Shown one piece after another: positions 35,881 to 46,776 of a stretch of 64,000 nt of DNA (position 1 is the first letter of the stretch; the number at the start of each line of letters is the position of its first letter). The position numbers were made by a program, and so were the translations under genes. Origin of the DNA: Todiramphus chloris collaris (Eukaryota; Chordata; Aves; Coraciiformes; Alcedinidae); contig JANVCC010000030.1 in NCBI GenBank assembly GCA_025345505.1, positions 14,218,168 to 14,282,167 of the forward strand. The letters run 5' to 3'. The notes beneath the pieces are model-generated. The model was not told where the DNA came from and did no database searches. It was given only the letters and a program-made list of their open reading frames with translations.

Positions 35881-37789
35881 TGTGGGTTTTTTCTCCCCAG
35901 CCATCACAGTCTGTTTGACAGACTCGTTAACAAGATATTAAACTGCCCCACTCTTTTTCTGAGGACAATAAATTACTATGGAGAAAGATGCTGTTGTCTT
36001 AACAGATGCCTTTCCCAGTGTAAACATCCCCTGACTGATAAGCAGAGAGGGAAGCAGTGTGCAAACCAGCCTTTTCATGCTAAATAAATAACAGGACTGG
36101 AAAATTGGCACTGAAATCAATGCTGTTTTGCTCTGCGGAGAATGCTGTACTGGAGGACAGAATGGTTTAGGAGATGGATAATGGGATACAGAGTTTTTTT
36201 CTTGGTTGTGGTTTGCCATCTTAATCCATCCTGACTGTGGGGGAGAGGAGTTTTGCAGCTGCCCAGGATGCTCAAGCAGGGATGTGTCTGATGAAGGCTG
36301 TGGTGTGGGGCTGAATGGCCCCATCTTGCTCTGGCATGGGTGGTGGTCAGAATGGGTCCTTCCCCCATCAGGTCCCTTCATCTGTGTGATGGGCACAGCA
36401 TGGCTTGCAGCAGGAGCCGGCTGACTGGCAGCTCAGAGGGGCAAAAGGACTAGTCCAAGGGTGACACTGGGTTGGTGGCCCATGAGTCAAAGTGGGCCCA
36501 TGATGCCACATCATTTGACAGAGGGGAACCCTGCCAGGCACAGCACTGTCTAGCTGTGGGTGTTTGCAAAGATACATGGGGTTAGTTGATGGCAGTACTC
36601 TGCTAGCAGGTGGGGGAGAAACCCACCCCTCTGCACAGAGGAAGAGGATGGGGGCTGCAGAGTTCATTAGCAAAGGTCAGAGACAACACACCAGCACCAA
36701 GAAGGGCTTTCTGGATGTCCTCTCCAGGAGGGATGGGGAGGTCAGATTCACAGATGTCTCTTCATGAGTATGAGCTCCACTTAAGCAGAGAGACTGGGGA
36801 ATGGCCAAGCATGTGGGGCTGCAGGTAGTGGCTCAGCATCATCTGTCTCATTTCAACTCCTTTCTGAGGTCTCTCCATGCTATGCATTTTAGGGTGGGTT
36901 CCTCCTTTGACTGTAGCAGCTTCACCCAAAGTGGTGTCATGAGACATAATTCCCCAGGATGGCAACACCTTCTCTCCCAAGGAATAAACAGATGCTTGCA
37001 CTCATTCTCACCAGCATGAGTTATCTCAGGGGCTGGGGCTTGGCCAAGCCACCTGCAAGTCACTATGCAAGGTTCCCAGTGCACCCTTATCTTTACACTG
37101 AGTGCTGCTGGGCTGTATTGGTGACTCTTCCTTTGCAACTGTAAATAAACGGTCTGAGTTTTTTGGTTTTTTTTTAAAGCTGAGATTCTGCCAGAAAAGA
37201 CAGTGGCTCTGAAAGAGGTGGTTCTGTGTCTGGCTGCAGGTCAGGACAAGCTGCTGGTCCTGGATGCTGTCACACCCCCAGTGTGATACTGGGGTAGTAT
37301 TGGAACATCACAGCTCCTGCTGACCCCTAGTGCCTGCCACGCTCTCAGGGACAGATGCTGGCCATGCTCAGAGCCCTGGTGACCATTACACTGGGGCAGC
37401 AAGGAGGAAATGGCAGAGTTAGTATTTTATGCATTTAGCCTTAATGCTTGTACTTGGACTTGCTCAGGGTCCTTTTCTTACAACCACCACATCCAGGTCT
37501 TTTCCTGTGGGTACTTTCCCAACATCCCTATTAACTGCTGCCTTGAGTCAAAAAGTTCCTGGCTTTCCTGGCAAGCCCTTTCTCCCGCCCCCACCAAGCC
37601 AGCCCTCCCCATCCAACACATTCCCAGCTCAGAGCACTGCATTAATGCTCCGTTTTATTGCATGCTCTTAATGACGCATCTGCAGATACTTCTCCTCTCT
37701 GAGCAAATTCTTGCTGGGATGGAAATTTTAAAATGAGAGTCAGATTGTTTCCACATCACAGGGCACAGCCAGGCCTTAAATACAACAAA

Positions 37790-38060
37790 ATTCCTGAAAT
37801 CCGTTATCCTGTCACCTAAGCATTTAAATAATTAACTACAGAAACATCCCACAGGCCTGGCTAAGAAGGCGAGAGTGTTTGCATTCTAATTGATCACTAA
37901 ACGCAAAGCAAACAGCTCAGGGATCTGTCAATAATTGCTTTAGAACAGGCAGCCCTGGTCACTAAGATGAACTTAATCTACTCAAGAACTCAGCAGCACT
38001 TACAGGTGTAAGCACCGGCTCTGGCTGTTCACTCTAATGACTTTATTATTCCAATGTCAT
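37790..38060. promoter_or_regulatory. Candidate conserved non-coding element
   Basis: Unique, with catttaaataattaactac, ttctaattgatcactaaacg, ctgtcaataattgctttag and ctctaatgactttattattcc plus a retained CpG or two. The density of homeodomain-type cores is among the highest in the window. A role as an enhancer is inferred from composition alone. Confidence 0.33.
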
Positions 38061-38218
38061 TAGTCCTCTTCCTCTCTTAAGTTTTGCTAATGGGCACACG
38101 CATAACCAGCCTTTGCTACTGAAGCATTCTCCCACTCCTTTATTTATTCCTTTCACTCTGTGGGGGCTGCAATTGCTTTCTATATCTATGCACACACACA
38201 TATGGATCTTTCCTTCTC

Positions 38219-38240
38219 TTTTTTTTTTTTTTTTTTTTTT
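38219..38240. repeat. Poly(T) run, 22 bases
   Basis: Uninterrupted T homopolymer followed by aattagaac. No retroposed copy is evident next to it. It produces a false poly-lysine stretch in the minus-strand open frame at 38046-38645. Confidence 0.9.
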
Positions 38241-41200
38241 AATTAGAACTGGAAGGACAATTTTCTTGCTGAAGGTGGCAATCAGAGGGGAGCATGGTTC
38301 ATTTCCGAGGGGCTTCCACCTCCAGATCGCCAGCACATGCTGTGCATCCCGAGCTCCCTTACGTAAAGACACATCAGAGCAAGGAATTGAGTGCGGCTGC
38401 TGTTTAACTCTTGCAATGCTATCACAGCTCTTCTCTAGGAGCCTGGGATATTGAAACAAAGCAAGGGCATCCTCCCTGCCGCTTCTTGAATCCATCATGC
38501 CCTGGAGCCTGCTCCCTCCCTGCACCCTCACTCCAGGAGCTTTGCTGAACCAGCCCCAAGCATGCTCGCTCTCTCTGCCCGGCCTCTCTCCATTGTCCCC
38601 CTCCTTCCCTGCTGTCCCAAAGCCCCCACAGCATCTTGGCTTCACAATGCTGCCCTACCTGTACCAAAAACCTCATGTTTGCTCAGGGGAGGCAACTGCC
38701 TCTGCTCGGCTCCCCATGGCTCCCCACGGATCCCCACCAGCGAGCCTACTGCTGCACTGGGGGGCTTGGTGAGGTCTCCGTTAATGAGGACCGGTGCAGG
38801 GGACTCTGAAGCTGCCTTTGTAAAAATCTCCCTGGGACTGACCCAAATCTATCTCAGAGCTCCAGAGACGATTGTTTTTCAGGATTTTTCCATGCAATGA
38901 CATGGCAGCAGCCACATTCCCACTGGGCCTGGGTAGTAGATGACTGTGGGGGGCAGTGACTGTAGGGAGACAGATAATCTTGTGCTTTACAAATGATCCT
39001 TGAGTAAAAGAAGGGTGGAGATGGATAAAAGGAGGTGTTGGAGGACGGGGAGATTTACACGTTTACTGAGCTCTGCTGGTCACCAGTAATGCCTCTCACT
39101 GTATACCCTGCATCCTCATTCGAAGCAGCACTGCTGAAGCTTTATTCCACAGGCCATCACCATCATTAACAGCACAAAGCCCAGATCCACCTCTCTTTGG
39201 AGACCGCTTCCATCCTGACCTTCCCTTTCCTGGCGTGAGCCAGACTGGTCTGCCATCTCAGTTTCCCTTTTAGCTGACACAACATCAGCCTCTCCCTGTC
39301 TGCAGCAAAGGCACCTTAGGGAAGCTCTTCTGGAGGAGTTTAGCTTGGGACGAAGCAATCACTGCCCATCGCAATGTATGTTTGCACTGCATAGCTTCCC
39401 CAGCACTGTCTCTCTGCAGATTGCCACCCTTCAGAAGGGTAAGTGTGAATATATGCTGCTGCATGTCCCAGCAGTGGGTTTCAAGAGGATGAGCTCTGCC
39501 TCCTGTGCACACCCTGAAGGAGACAGAAAACAAAGGCACAGAGGATGGTGGTGACAGCCGGGGACAGGGCAGAGCCAGGGGACATGGCTGCACACCCCAC
39601 CCTCACTCCGCAGCAGCACGATGGCCCTGGCGATGGGCTGTGGTGGTCTCCTCCGCCTTGGGCTTTCTGTGGGACCGGCGGCAGGACACCATGGCTTTAG
39701 GAATGTTGATTTCCTAACAGATTTAGCCAAAAATAACCTTAGAGGCTCTGCGCCTTGGTCTTCCTCAGTTTCTTATCAGGGTAGCATGTATGGACTACCC
39801 TGTCGTTCTCCTTGTGTATGTCCCAGGATGAGGAGCACAGGGACACCCTTGCTGCTTTCAGCGCAGGTTTTTTCTTCATTGCTTGCTGGGACAGAGGGTC
39901 TTTCAAACAGCCCCTGCTGCATTTATGCAGCACATCAGACTCTGCAGGCAGCGCAGGGCAGAGAGGCGAAGTCTGTTGCACGATCCTTTATAAAAGCAGT
40001 AGTATTTCATTATTCAGCAATGGGCCAAAACTGCCTGCTTTCAACTCAGTCCCAAACTCTAGCAGGACAGAGGCCCACACCCACCTTTTTAAAACTAATC
40101 AGCTAAAAGATGGAAGGAAAGCATGCTGCAGGTATTCCAGCATTGCCTGGAGTTGGTGACGTTGTTTCTTTGAAGCATTTGAAGTCACCCAGCTCTGGTC
40201 TCCGGACACGCGTGGCAGCCAGCTCTGACTCTGCCATCCCCAGCCCTCCTGAGAATGAAGCGGTGATGAGAGCTGTGGCTTTTGACCCAGAGCATAGAGC
40301 TTCTCACCGGGAGTGTGAAAAAGTGCCTTGTAGGTGGATTATTTGCTTTGGCATTCAGCTTGAATAAACAGGCAGAGGACACTGGGTGAGAGACAGAGGG
40401 CACCGAGCACAGAAACACGCTAATGAATGTAGCATCCTCGAGTATGGGAAGGAAGGGAAGGCAGACAGAGCTGTCTGTGTGGGAGGCCTCAGCACTGACA
40501 ATACACTCATCAGTACAGCCTCTGCCTCAGCCCTGCAATTGCTCACGCATTAGTTGAGCTGCTATCATGGAGCTTTCCCTTAGCCCAGTGGCTCTGGCTC
40601 ACAACAAAAAGCAACCTTTGGTCTTCTCTGGATCATCCTACTTATGAGACTGACTGTGACCAATGAGCAGCTGGGGAGCCTCATACTGCTCCCGTATCCA
40701 TTGTCTGCTTCCTACACCTTGCTTTCCAAACTGCAGCCTGATGGAGCCAGTCTCCTTTTTTCAGGTCATGTGGTGCAAATATTTATTCCTCCACCCTGAC
40801 CAGGGTGTCTTTCTTTGTGAGAGATAGAAGTAACTTTAAAAATCAGATCCCCTTTCTTTGTTTTGTGAGGTGGAGGGATGATGCTAGGATGATGTTTGCG
40901 TTGCTGGCACAAGCTCCACCGTCATCTGTGGTCAGCAATGTCTCAGCCTCTCTGTCCCTTGTGCTCATGGGGTGCCCTGTGCTGTGTGCAGCGGGTTGCA
41001 GCTTTTTTTTCCCCTTCATTTCATTAATCAGTGATGTAGGAGCAAGCCTGGGCTGCTCGGCTGTGTCTTCCCTAAAGTAACACAGAATAAATAACTCCCT
41101 TGGGCAGTCTTTGGGAGAGCTCCCTGGAAAATTGAAAAGGATGAAAACAGCTTTTTTAACAATCCCTGCCACGGCTCTGCCACCAGCCTCTTTGACTTCA

Positions 41201-41292
41201 TGATTTATTTCTTTTCAGCAGTGAGCTAGACCGTGAAATCACTTTGAAGTTTTGCTCCTGAGACGAAACATCAGGAAAGTATTAACACAACC

Positions 41293-41316
41293 ATTTTATT
41301 TATTTATTTATTTATT
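41293..41316. repeat. (TTTA)n tetranucleotide repeat
   Basis: About six TTTA units, perfect. Confidence 0.9.
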
Positions 41317-42440
41317 GTGATAGAGGGAAAAAAAAGAAAGCCAAGGCAGAAATAAGGAGAGCTCCTGCAGAGTTGTTTACTCTAGATTAAACTGTCCCAG
41401 TCTCTCCGGATCTTAACAGCTTTAGCTGAGGAACAGTCTGAAAGTGATTAATTTATAAGGTGACAAATATCGTTTACAGGCAAGAGCCACTTTGAGTATT
41501 TGGCTGAGAGTGAAGAGGTTGTAAACAGGTTGTTTCATCATGTGAACAATATATTGTCTTTCAAGTTGGGGGTAAAATTCAGAGCTCCAGATACCTTGGG
41601 TTTTGGTATCAGCCCCAGAGCCTTTCGCCTGTAGCTTTGCCAGTCTTGCTGATGGTCTTTTACTTGCTGATGGTCATTCACAGCTCTGCGCGACCTGAAG
41701 GTCACAAACCCCCCTGAGAGCTGCTGCAATGACTCAACCAAATCTCCGCTGGGTTGTTCTGGTCAGGCAGGGGGGTGATTTTTCCAAGGGAAGGCACAGC
41801 CATGCTGCCCATCCCCGGGGGCACTCAGCAGTGCCTGTGCAGCAAGCTGCAAATGCCAGGGGCTGGCTGGGAGCTGGAGCCACACCTTGCATGCAGGCAG
41901 AGTTACCTGTCTCGTGAGTTTTCCCCAGAAAGACAGATCATCTCTCAGTACTAATGACATTAATTGTGGCTAGATGAACGCAGACACACACCACTTAATT
42001 TATTCTTGCTGTATTGCAGTTGATTGCTTGTTATTCTATTACCCCCCCCGGATAGATCTTGTACTCAATTATTACACTGATGACCTGCCTTTGTTGCTAA
42101 TGTGGCACTCTTGTTTCCTCTTCACTACAACAACTCTGAAATAACACAATGCATCAGTTCCGTGCAGCGGCACATGGGGCCGGGCGTTGTGTGCGTCCCA
42201 TGAGTGGATGCCGAGCCATTCTGGCAGCGTGAGACACAACCCTCCTGTGATATCGGTTTAATGAAACATTTTGTGAGCTGGAGTTGTCTCTGCTGCTGTC
42301 CCCAGGCCTTGTGTTTTGACCAGGTGCCAGAGGCTTAAGAATTATTGATTTGGGTAAGTTGGGGAGCTGTGAACAAGGTTGTTCCCTCCAACAGAAGGAG
42401 TGATCTTTCAGGAGATGTATGAAGGCATTGGCTCACTCCT

Positions 42441-42480
42441 TGTATCTACTGCAGCCTTCCTGCATCTACTGCAGCCTTCC
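42441..42480 (+). repeat. Tandem duplication of a 20-base unit
   Basis: tgtatctactgcagccttcc is followed at once by the same 20 bases with one T-to-C change. A simple two-copy tandem duplication. Confidence 0.9.
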
Positions 42481-44390
42481 CATACATCTTCATAGTAAGA
42501 TATGCTCTGGCTCAACTAAGATAATAAATTGAAGAAGGCTTCGGGCTGTAGGAAACAAAAACAGCTGGCAATACACAACCAGGATGTGAGACTCCTTTGT
42601 AGTCGAGCAGATCAGACAATGTGGTGAGATACAGACCAAGATTTGAGCTGTCTTATTCCAAATCATGTTGACTTGGAAAATCACTCCTTCCGTGCTGCAG
42701 CTGTGACATGATACCTTTTGTGCAGTGAGGTGGGAATACCAGTCTGCCACCCAGAGCCCCAGTTTTAACCTTCCGCATGACCTGGCCAAGCTCAGCAAGG
42801 AAGTAGGTCACAACCACACAGACTGAATGAGACCCTGGAGGAGGCATGTCTGCAGAGCAGAAGGTGCTCTTCCTGCCACATCAATTTGCTTTCAGAGGAC
42901 ACCTGTCTTGAGCTGTCTACCATGCACCTTGGGCCCAGGATAGTTTCCTCCTTTGTCATACTCTCTGTGGAGGTTTGTCTCCAATGTCTGCAGTGTCTGA
43001 CAGCTCCTTTGTGTCCTCTGTGTTGCTATGTCAGTTGAGACTGGCAGGTATGAGGAGTGAGAGGTTGGTCCTCTGCAGAAGGGTGCAGGGTCACTCCAAC
43101 CATGCTCCAAGCAGACCCACAGCCCCACTCCCCAGCCTGAGTGAAGCCTAATACAGCATCTGAGGGGCCAGGGTGGTTTTCCCTTCCCCACTGCCTCCCT
43201 CAGCAGTGATTTATTTTTAAACAAGAGTTTTCCCAATTCAGTTCTACCAGTTACAGAGAAAACCCCTTCCCCAAGACAGGGATTCTCTGACTCAGTTGCT
43301 TTGTTTATATTGCTGGCTGCAAATAGGCTTTCAGAAGCTGGACTCCAACTTGTGTCCTTCTAATAACATCTCAAAAAAGACTCATTTAAAGGAGGTTCCT
43401 GAAGAATGCTACATCTCAAAATCTCATCAATGTTTATTTGCTCTCTGCTAACGGCAGTTTCAGGTTGGTTTTAGGGGACTGTGACCAATGCAGGGCTATT
43501 TGGACAGACCCTGTGCAGGGGTGAACATCTGCTTCCCTGCACTGGAAAACATAAAGGCAGATTATCCTCAAAACTCAGACTCTGAATGGCAGTTAAAAGC
43601 TGTGCTGGGGCAGAGACTTCCAAACCATGGCCAAAACCCATTAACCAAGCCCCCTTCTGCCACTGGCAGCATTTTATCTGCTCCATGAATTCATGATCAA
43701 GGGCTCGATCTTGGCCTTTGGCAATGACTGTGTGACTGGCTGCTCATCCCCTCGAGGGCATCCTTGCTGCTCTTCCAAACTTTCTCCTGCGGACCAGACG
43801 ATAAAACATCCCTGGTGCTAACAACTGATCTCAGAGATGTTTTATTCCCCCTTCACATAATGTTCTAGTTTCTCATAAACGCAGGAAGATGCAGCCTCCA
43901 ATTCTGCGTGGTACAGAAGTGCCATTAGGGCAGTCGGCGCGAGCACTGAGCAGCAGGCAATTTAGGATGATAGCGTGCTAAAACAGTTGAGCAACCCACT
44001 GTCAATTCAAAAGCTTTCTGGCAGCTCTGTCTTCATTTTGGAGATTTCTATCTTAACAGACCTATAAAGGAACGGATTAGTAGAGACAAATTGGATGGCA
44101 ACTTGGCCTAATGTGTCAGCAAGGCTAGCTTATAGCTCTCTAATGCTATGTAATGCCTGGTAATGCTGTCAGAGGTTTCTTCCAGGTCCTGAAAGTGGCT
44201 TTTGTGGGGCTTTGTCCAGAGCACAGGGGCTAGAGCGGAGCAGGCAGTTCCCTGTGCAGAGCTTTGCAGAGGTGGTTTGAAGCTGTTTCACATCCAGGCA
44301 GTGCCCTGTCCTTTGCTGGCTATGCTCCCTGCCTGGACCCCAACCCTCTCCATGAGCACTAGAAAGAGAAAGCGGAGCTCAAGGAGGACT

Positions 44391-44738
44391 TCAGGCTTGG
44401 CGCCATCTCCAACTTGCTCCCTGGAGTTGTTCCTCCTCCTGCAAAGCTGAGGGAGGACCCCCTGTGAATTTATCCTGTTTGAAGTCCTGAGAGGCAGCGA
44501 GCCCTCCCGCGTGGGTGAACCCGCCTTGGTGCTTCTTCAATTCCCTGTGATCCTCACTCTCCTCTCTGATCTTGTCCAGATGCCACCACTGATTGTTAAA
44601 TACAGCAGATTTTTGCAACTTTGCATCCAGCTGCTTAGCATCATCCAGCTTCGATACGATGAGCTTCACAGTGGATGATATCTGTGAGCACATTCCTTTC
44701 TGCCCATAAATACAGATCTTTTTCCTTTTAAATCCTGA
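44391..44738 (-). other. Candidate coding exon or decayed coding sequence, unrecognised
   Basis: The minus strand is open from 44738 (after an in-frame TAG) to a TGA at 44391, 115 codons. Its first two thirds read like real protein: a basic start (FKRKKIC), then ISSTVKLIVSKLDDAKQLD, AKLQKSAVFNNQWWHLDKI and REESEDHRELKKHQ. These show regular hydrophobic spacing suggesting amphipathic helix and ordinary vertebrate codon use. A possible acceptor AG (gtgctcacAG) precedes ATATCATCC near 44682, but its pyrimidine tract is weak. No clear donor follows; the C-terminal third looks like read-through into non-coding sequence. I do not recognise the family. It may be an exon of an unseen minus-strand gene, a pseudogene remnant, or chance. 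Confidence 0.3.
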
Positions 44739-44874
44739 CTACATGAGCTCCATTCTATTTACTCCATTACCCACAGTCAAATTGTGAAATTATAGCCCTG
44801 TACTTCAGTCGGGAGGTTGTGCTTTGAGCAGCCACTGCAGCTCAGAGACTCCTATTAATGCTGGGCTATGAAGA

Positions 44875-44886
44875 GGGGGGGGGGGG
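44875..44886 (+). repeat. Poly(G) run, 12 bases, with following GGGG
   Basis: Twelve G followed by TTGGGGACCAGGGA gives a sequence able to form a G-quadruplex. It lies about 100 bp left of the 119-bp segment that was copied elsewhere (44987-45105). Confidence 0.85.
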
Positions 44887-44986
44887 TTGGGGACCAGGGA
44901 GCCTCTGATTACTCAAGGTAAAAATGATGGGAATTGCTCTAAGAGGAATGTACTGAAAAGGCTCCCCGGTCTATTAACCACTGAGA

Positions 44987-45105
44987 TTGGGGTGTGTACT
45001 GAAGCTACTCGGTTTAAACCTTATTTGCCACTCTAGAGGATTTTGCTCACTTTCCTCATTTAATCCACTTACTTTTATAGGCATCCAGGCAGATGGACAG
45101 GGACT
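44987..45105 (+). repeat. Source copy of a 119-bp inverted duplication
   Basis: Reading both strands, these 119 bases are identical, without a mismatch, to the reverse complement of 46583-46701. The right edge falls inside the 4-base loop of a hairpin at 45096-45115 (arms gacaggga and tccctgtc). Identity stops abruptly at both ends. Nothing in the segment resembles a mobile element. It contains no recognised gene. Confidence 0.93.
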
Positions 45106-45115
45106 GATCCCTGTC
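45096..45115 (+). other. Perfect 8-bp hairpin at the duplication edge
   Basis: Arms gacaggga (45096-45103) and tccctgtc (45108-45115) surround the loop ctga. The inverted duplication breaks between loop bases 45105 and 45106. Confidence 0.8.
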
Positions 45116-46463
45116 TCTCTGTCTCCTTACCACGATAGCTACTGACTTCTCTCTGCCTGACACTATCATTTAGTGGCCTCTGCCTGCATTTCTTTAAGGT
45201 GTTCAAAGTTGTTGTTTGACAGACAAGTCCTCCTGCATCTTAAACTACCAAATCTGAAATAGTCCTGGCTGGAGCAGGGATTAAGCAGCAAATTTATTTA
45301 TTTTCTTTTCGATGCTCAAAACAGACTGTTTCTATGAGATGTTGCCTATCCTGCCCCTGCAGGCTCACACTCTGCAGAGGGGCACTTCTGGCATTGACCC
45401 ACCCTGGGAATGGAGAGAGAATCTCCCAGCTAAGTGGCGAGATGCTATGGTGGATGGCTGGGGACCACAGGGGACAGTGGAAGTAAAATGGTCTCACCTG
45501 TCCACAAAATTTCCCATTACTGTGTTTTCCATCTACTTGCATTAAGAACACTTGCATATTTGGATGCAAACATCCTTGGGCATAGTTATTTTGATAACAT
45601 GCTGGTGTTTAACAAAATACACTAAATCTAAACACTGAATTGTGTTCGCTGTATCTCTGGAGATGTTTTGGAAACCACCTAGCAGAAATCTGGCCTCTGA
45701 CCCTGCTCAAAAGGGGAATTCCCAGAAAAATCTATGAAAGATAGTATCTGGGGTCCAAACTGGCAGGTAATGGAGTCTTCAGAGATAATAACTTCATGTC
45801 CTTTTGTTGACTGGCAGCTTCAAAATTGAATGTCTCTGGTTGTTGCTCTTGGGAGTAGAGCTTCCTGTGGCTGTTCCTCAGCAAACAGTGATTAAACTGC
45901 AGCTTTATGCTGCCAGAGTTAAAAATAAAAGAAGGAAAAAAAGTAGCTTTGTAAACAAGCTCTCAGGAGAAGCCCTCCAGCCTGCCCTCCTCACCTTGTG
46001 CATTCAGAAAGTGAACACCAGCCTCCTCCTTCCAAATTCTGAAGTTCACTTAAAAATTACCAGACTGAACTGTTTTTTTTTTTTTATTTCAAGCAGAGCT
46101 GGGAAGCTCATTTGTCATTTTAATTTTGACACTGTTTGGGTTCTTATTTTCCAGACGGACTGTCAGCTGCACTCACAGAGGAGAGCAGAGACAGGGTACC
46201 TGGAGCTCTGGCTGCACAGGGCAAAGACATGGGGATCACTTGCAACCCAGGCAGACCTCTCTGCTGGCTCATTCCTGCTCTCTTGGTTGCTCAGCCACTC
46301 TGCACTCTAAAAGGGAGCTGCCTTGGCCAGACCTAATAGGGTGCTAAGGCATAGCAGTGCCATGTGGTATTGTTCCTAACACACGGAGTTCTGCCTGAAC
46401 ACAGCCAATGCTCCCCTCTCAGTGGGTTATTTCCCTGAGTTTGCCTTCTGAGCAACTCTTCTG
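45106..46463. other. Unique non-coding DNA between the two inverted copies
   Basis: No gene recognised. A 168-codon open frame at 45804-46310 has no family signature and runs through a poly(T) tract near 46073-46085. Forms the 1.36-1.48 kb spacer of the inverted repeat. Confidence 0.45.
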
Positions 46464-46543
46464 CAAGAACATTTGGAAACGGGACACCCGTGCATGTCAT
46501 AAATGAGCAATCACATTTTTTTTTGTTTGATTTGCTGTCTTCT
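46464..46543 (+). repeat. Direct repeat unit, first copy (80 bp)
   Basis: Starts caagaacatttggaaacggg and ends tttgctgtcttct. A second copy lies at 46699-46776. The two differ by five substitutions, all transitions, and by two bases in a T run (9 T here, 7 T there). Confidence 0.9.
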
Positions 46544-46561
46544 GACTTTTTCTCTGTCTTT

Positions 46562-46580
46562 GCAGAACTCTTTGTTCTGC
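46562..46580 (+). other. Perfect 7-bp hairpin at the insertion junction
   Basis: Arms gcagaac (46562-46568) and gttctgc (46574-46580) surround the loop tcttt. The inverted 119-bp copy starts three bases to the right. Confidence 0.8.
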
Positions 46581-46582
46581 AA

Positions 46583-46701
46583 AGTCCCTGTCCATCTGCC
46601 TGGATGCCTATAAAAGTAAGTGGATTAAATGAGGAAAGTGAGCAAAATCCTCTAGAGTGGCAAATAAGGTTTAAACCGAGTAGCTTCAGTACACACCCCA
46701 A
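46583..46701 (-). repeat. Inverted copy of 44987-45105 (119 bp)
   Basis: Exact reverse complement of 44987-45105. It lies between the two direct-repeat units and shares three bases (caa, 46699-46701) with the start of the second unit, so the junction carries microhomology. It has no target-site duplication, poly(A) tail or terminal repeat of its own, so transposition is unlikely. Template switching during replication or repair explains it better. Confidence 0.93.
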
Positions 46702-46776
46702 GGACATTTGGAAATGGGACACCTGTGCATGTCACAAACGAGCAATCACATTTTTTTGTTTGATTTGCTGTCTTCT
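46699..46776 (+). repeat. Direct repeat unit, second copy (78 bp)
   Basis: Starts caaggacatttggaaatggg; second copy of the unit at 46464-46543, about 94% identical outside the T run. Weak similarity may continue some 20 bases further in both copies. Confidence 0.9.

Larger units (their letters stand above)
31032..38218. other. Unique non-coding DNA
   Basis: No gene recognised. A MIR-like core lies near 32425. 33540-33830 is GC-rich with overlapping open frames in several frames and a CTCF-like core at 33548-33561. A CTCF-like core lies at 37320-37333 on the minus strand. Candidate conserved elements are at 35515-35880 and 37790-38060. The remainder is featureless to the eye. Confidence 0.45.
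38241..44390. other. Unique non-coding DNA
   Basis: No gene recognised. 38480-38780 is pyrimidine-rich. A short (TTTA)n run lies at 41293-41316 and a tandem 20-base duplication at 42441-42480. 43785-44110 is AT-rich, unique and keeps isolated CpGs (gtcggcgcgagcac), making it a weak conserved-element candidate. Confidence 0.45.

Noticed and set aside
38046-38645. 199-codon open frame on the minus strand
   Set aside because: Held open by a 22-base T run (poly-lysine) and pyrimidine-rich sequence; no motif or plausible domain.
45804-46310. 168-codon open frame on the plus strand
   Set aside because: Runs through a poly(T) tract, no family signature.
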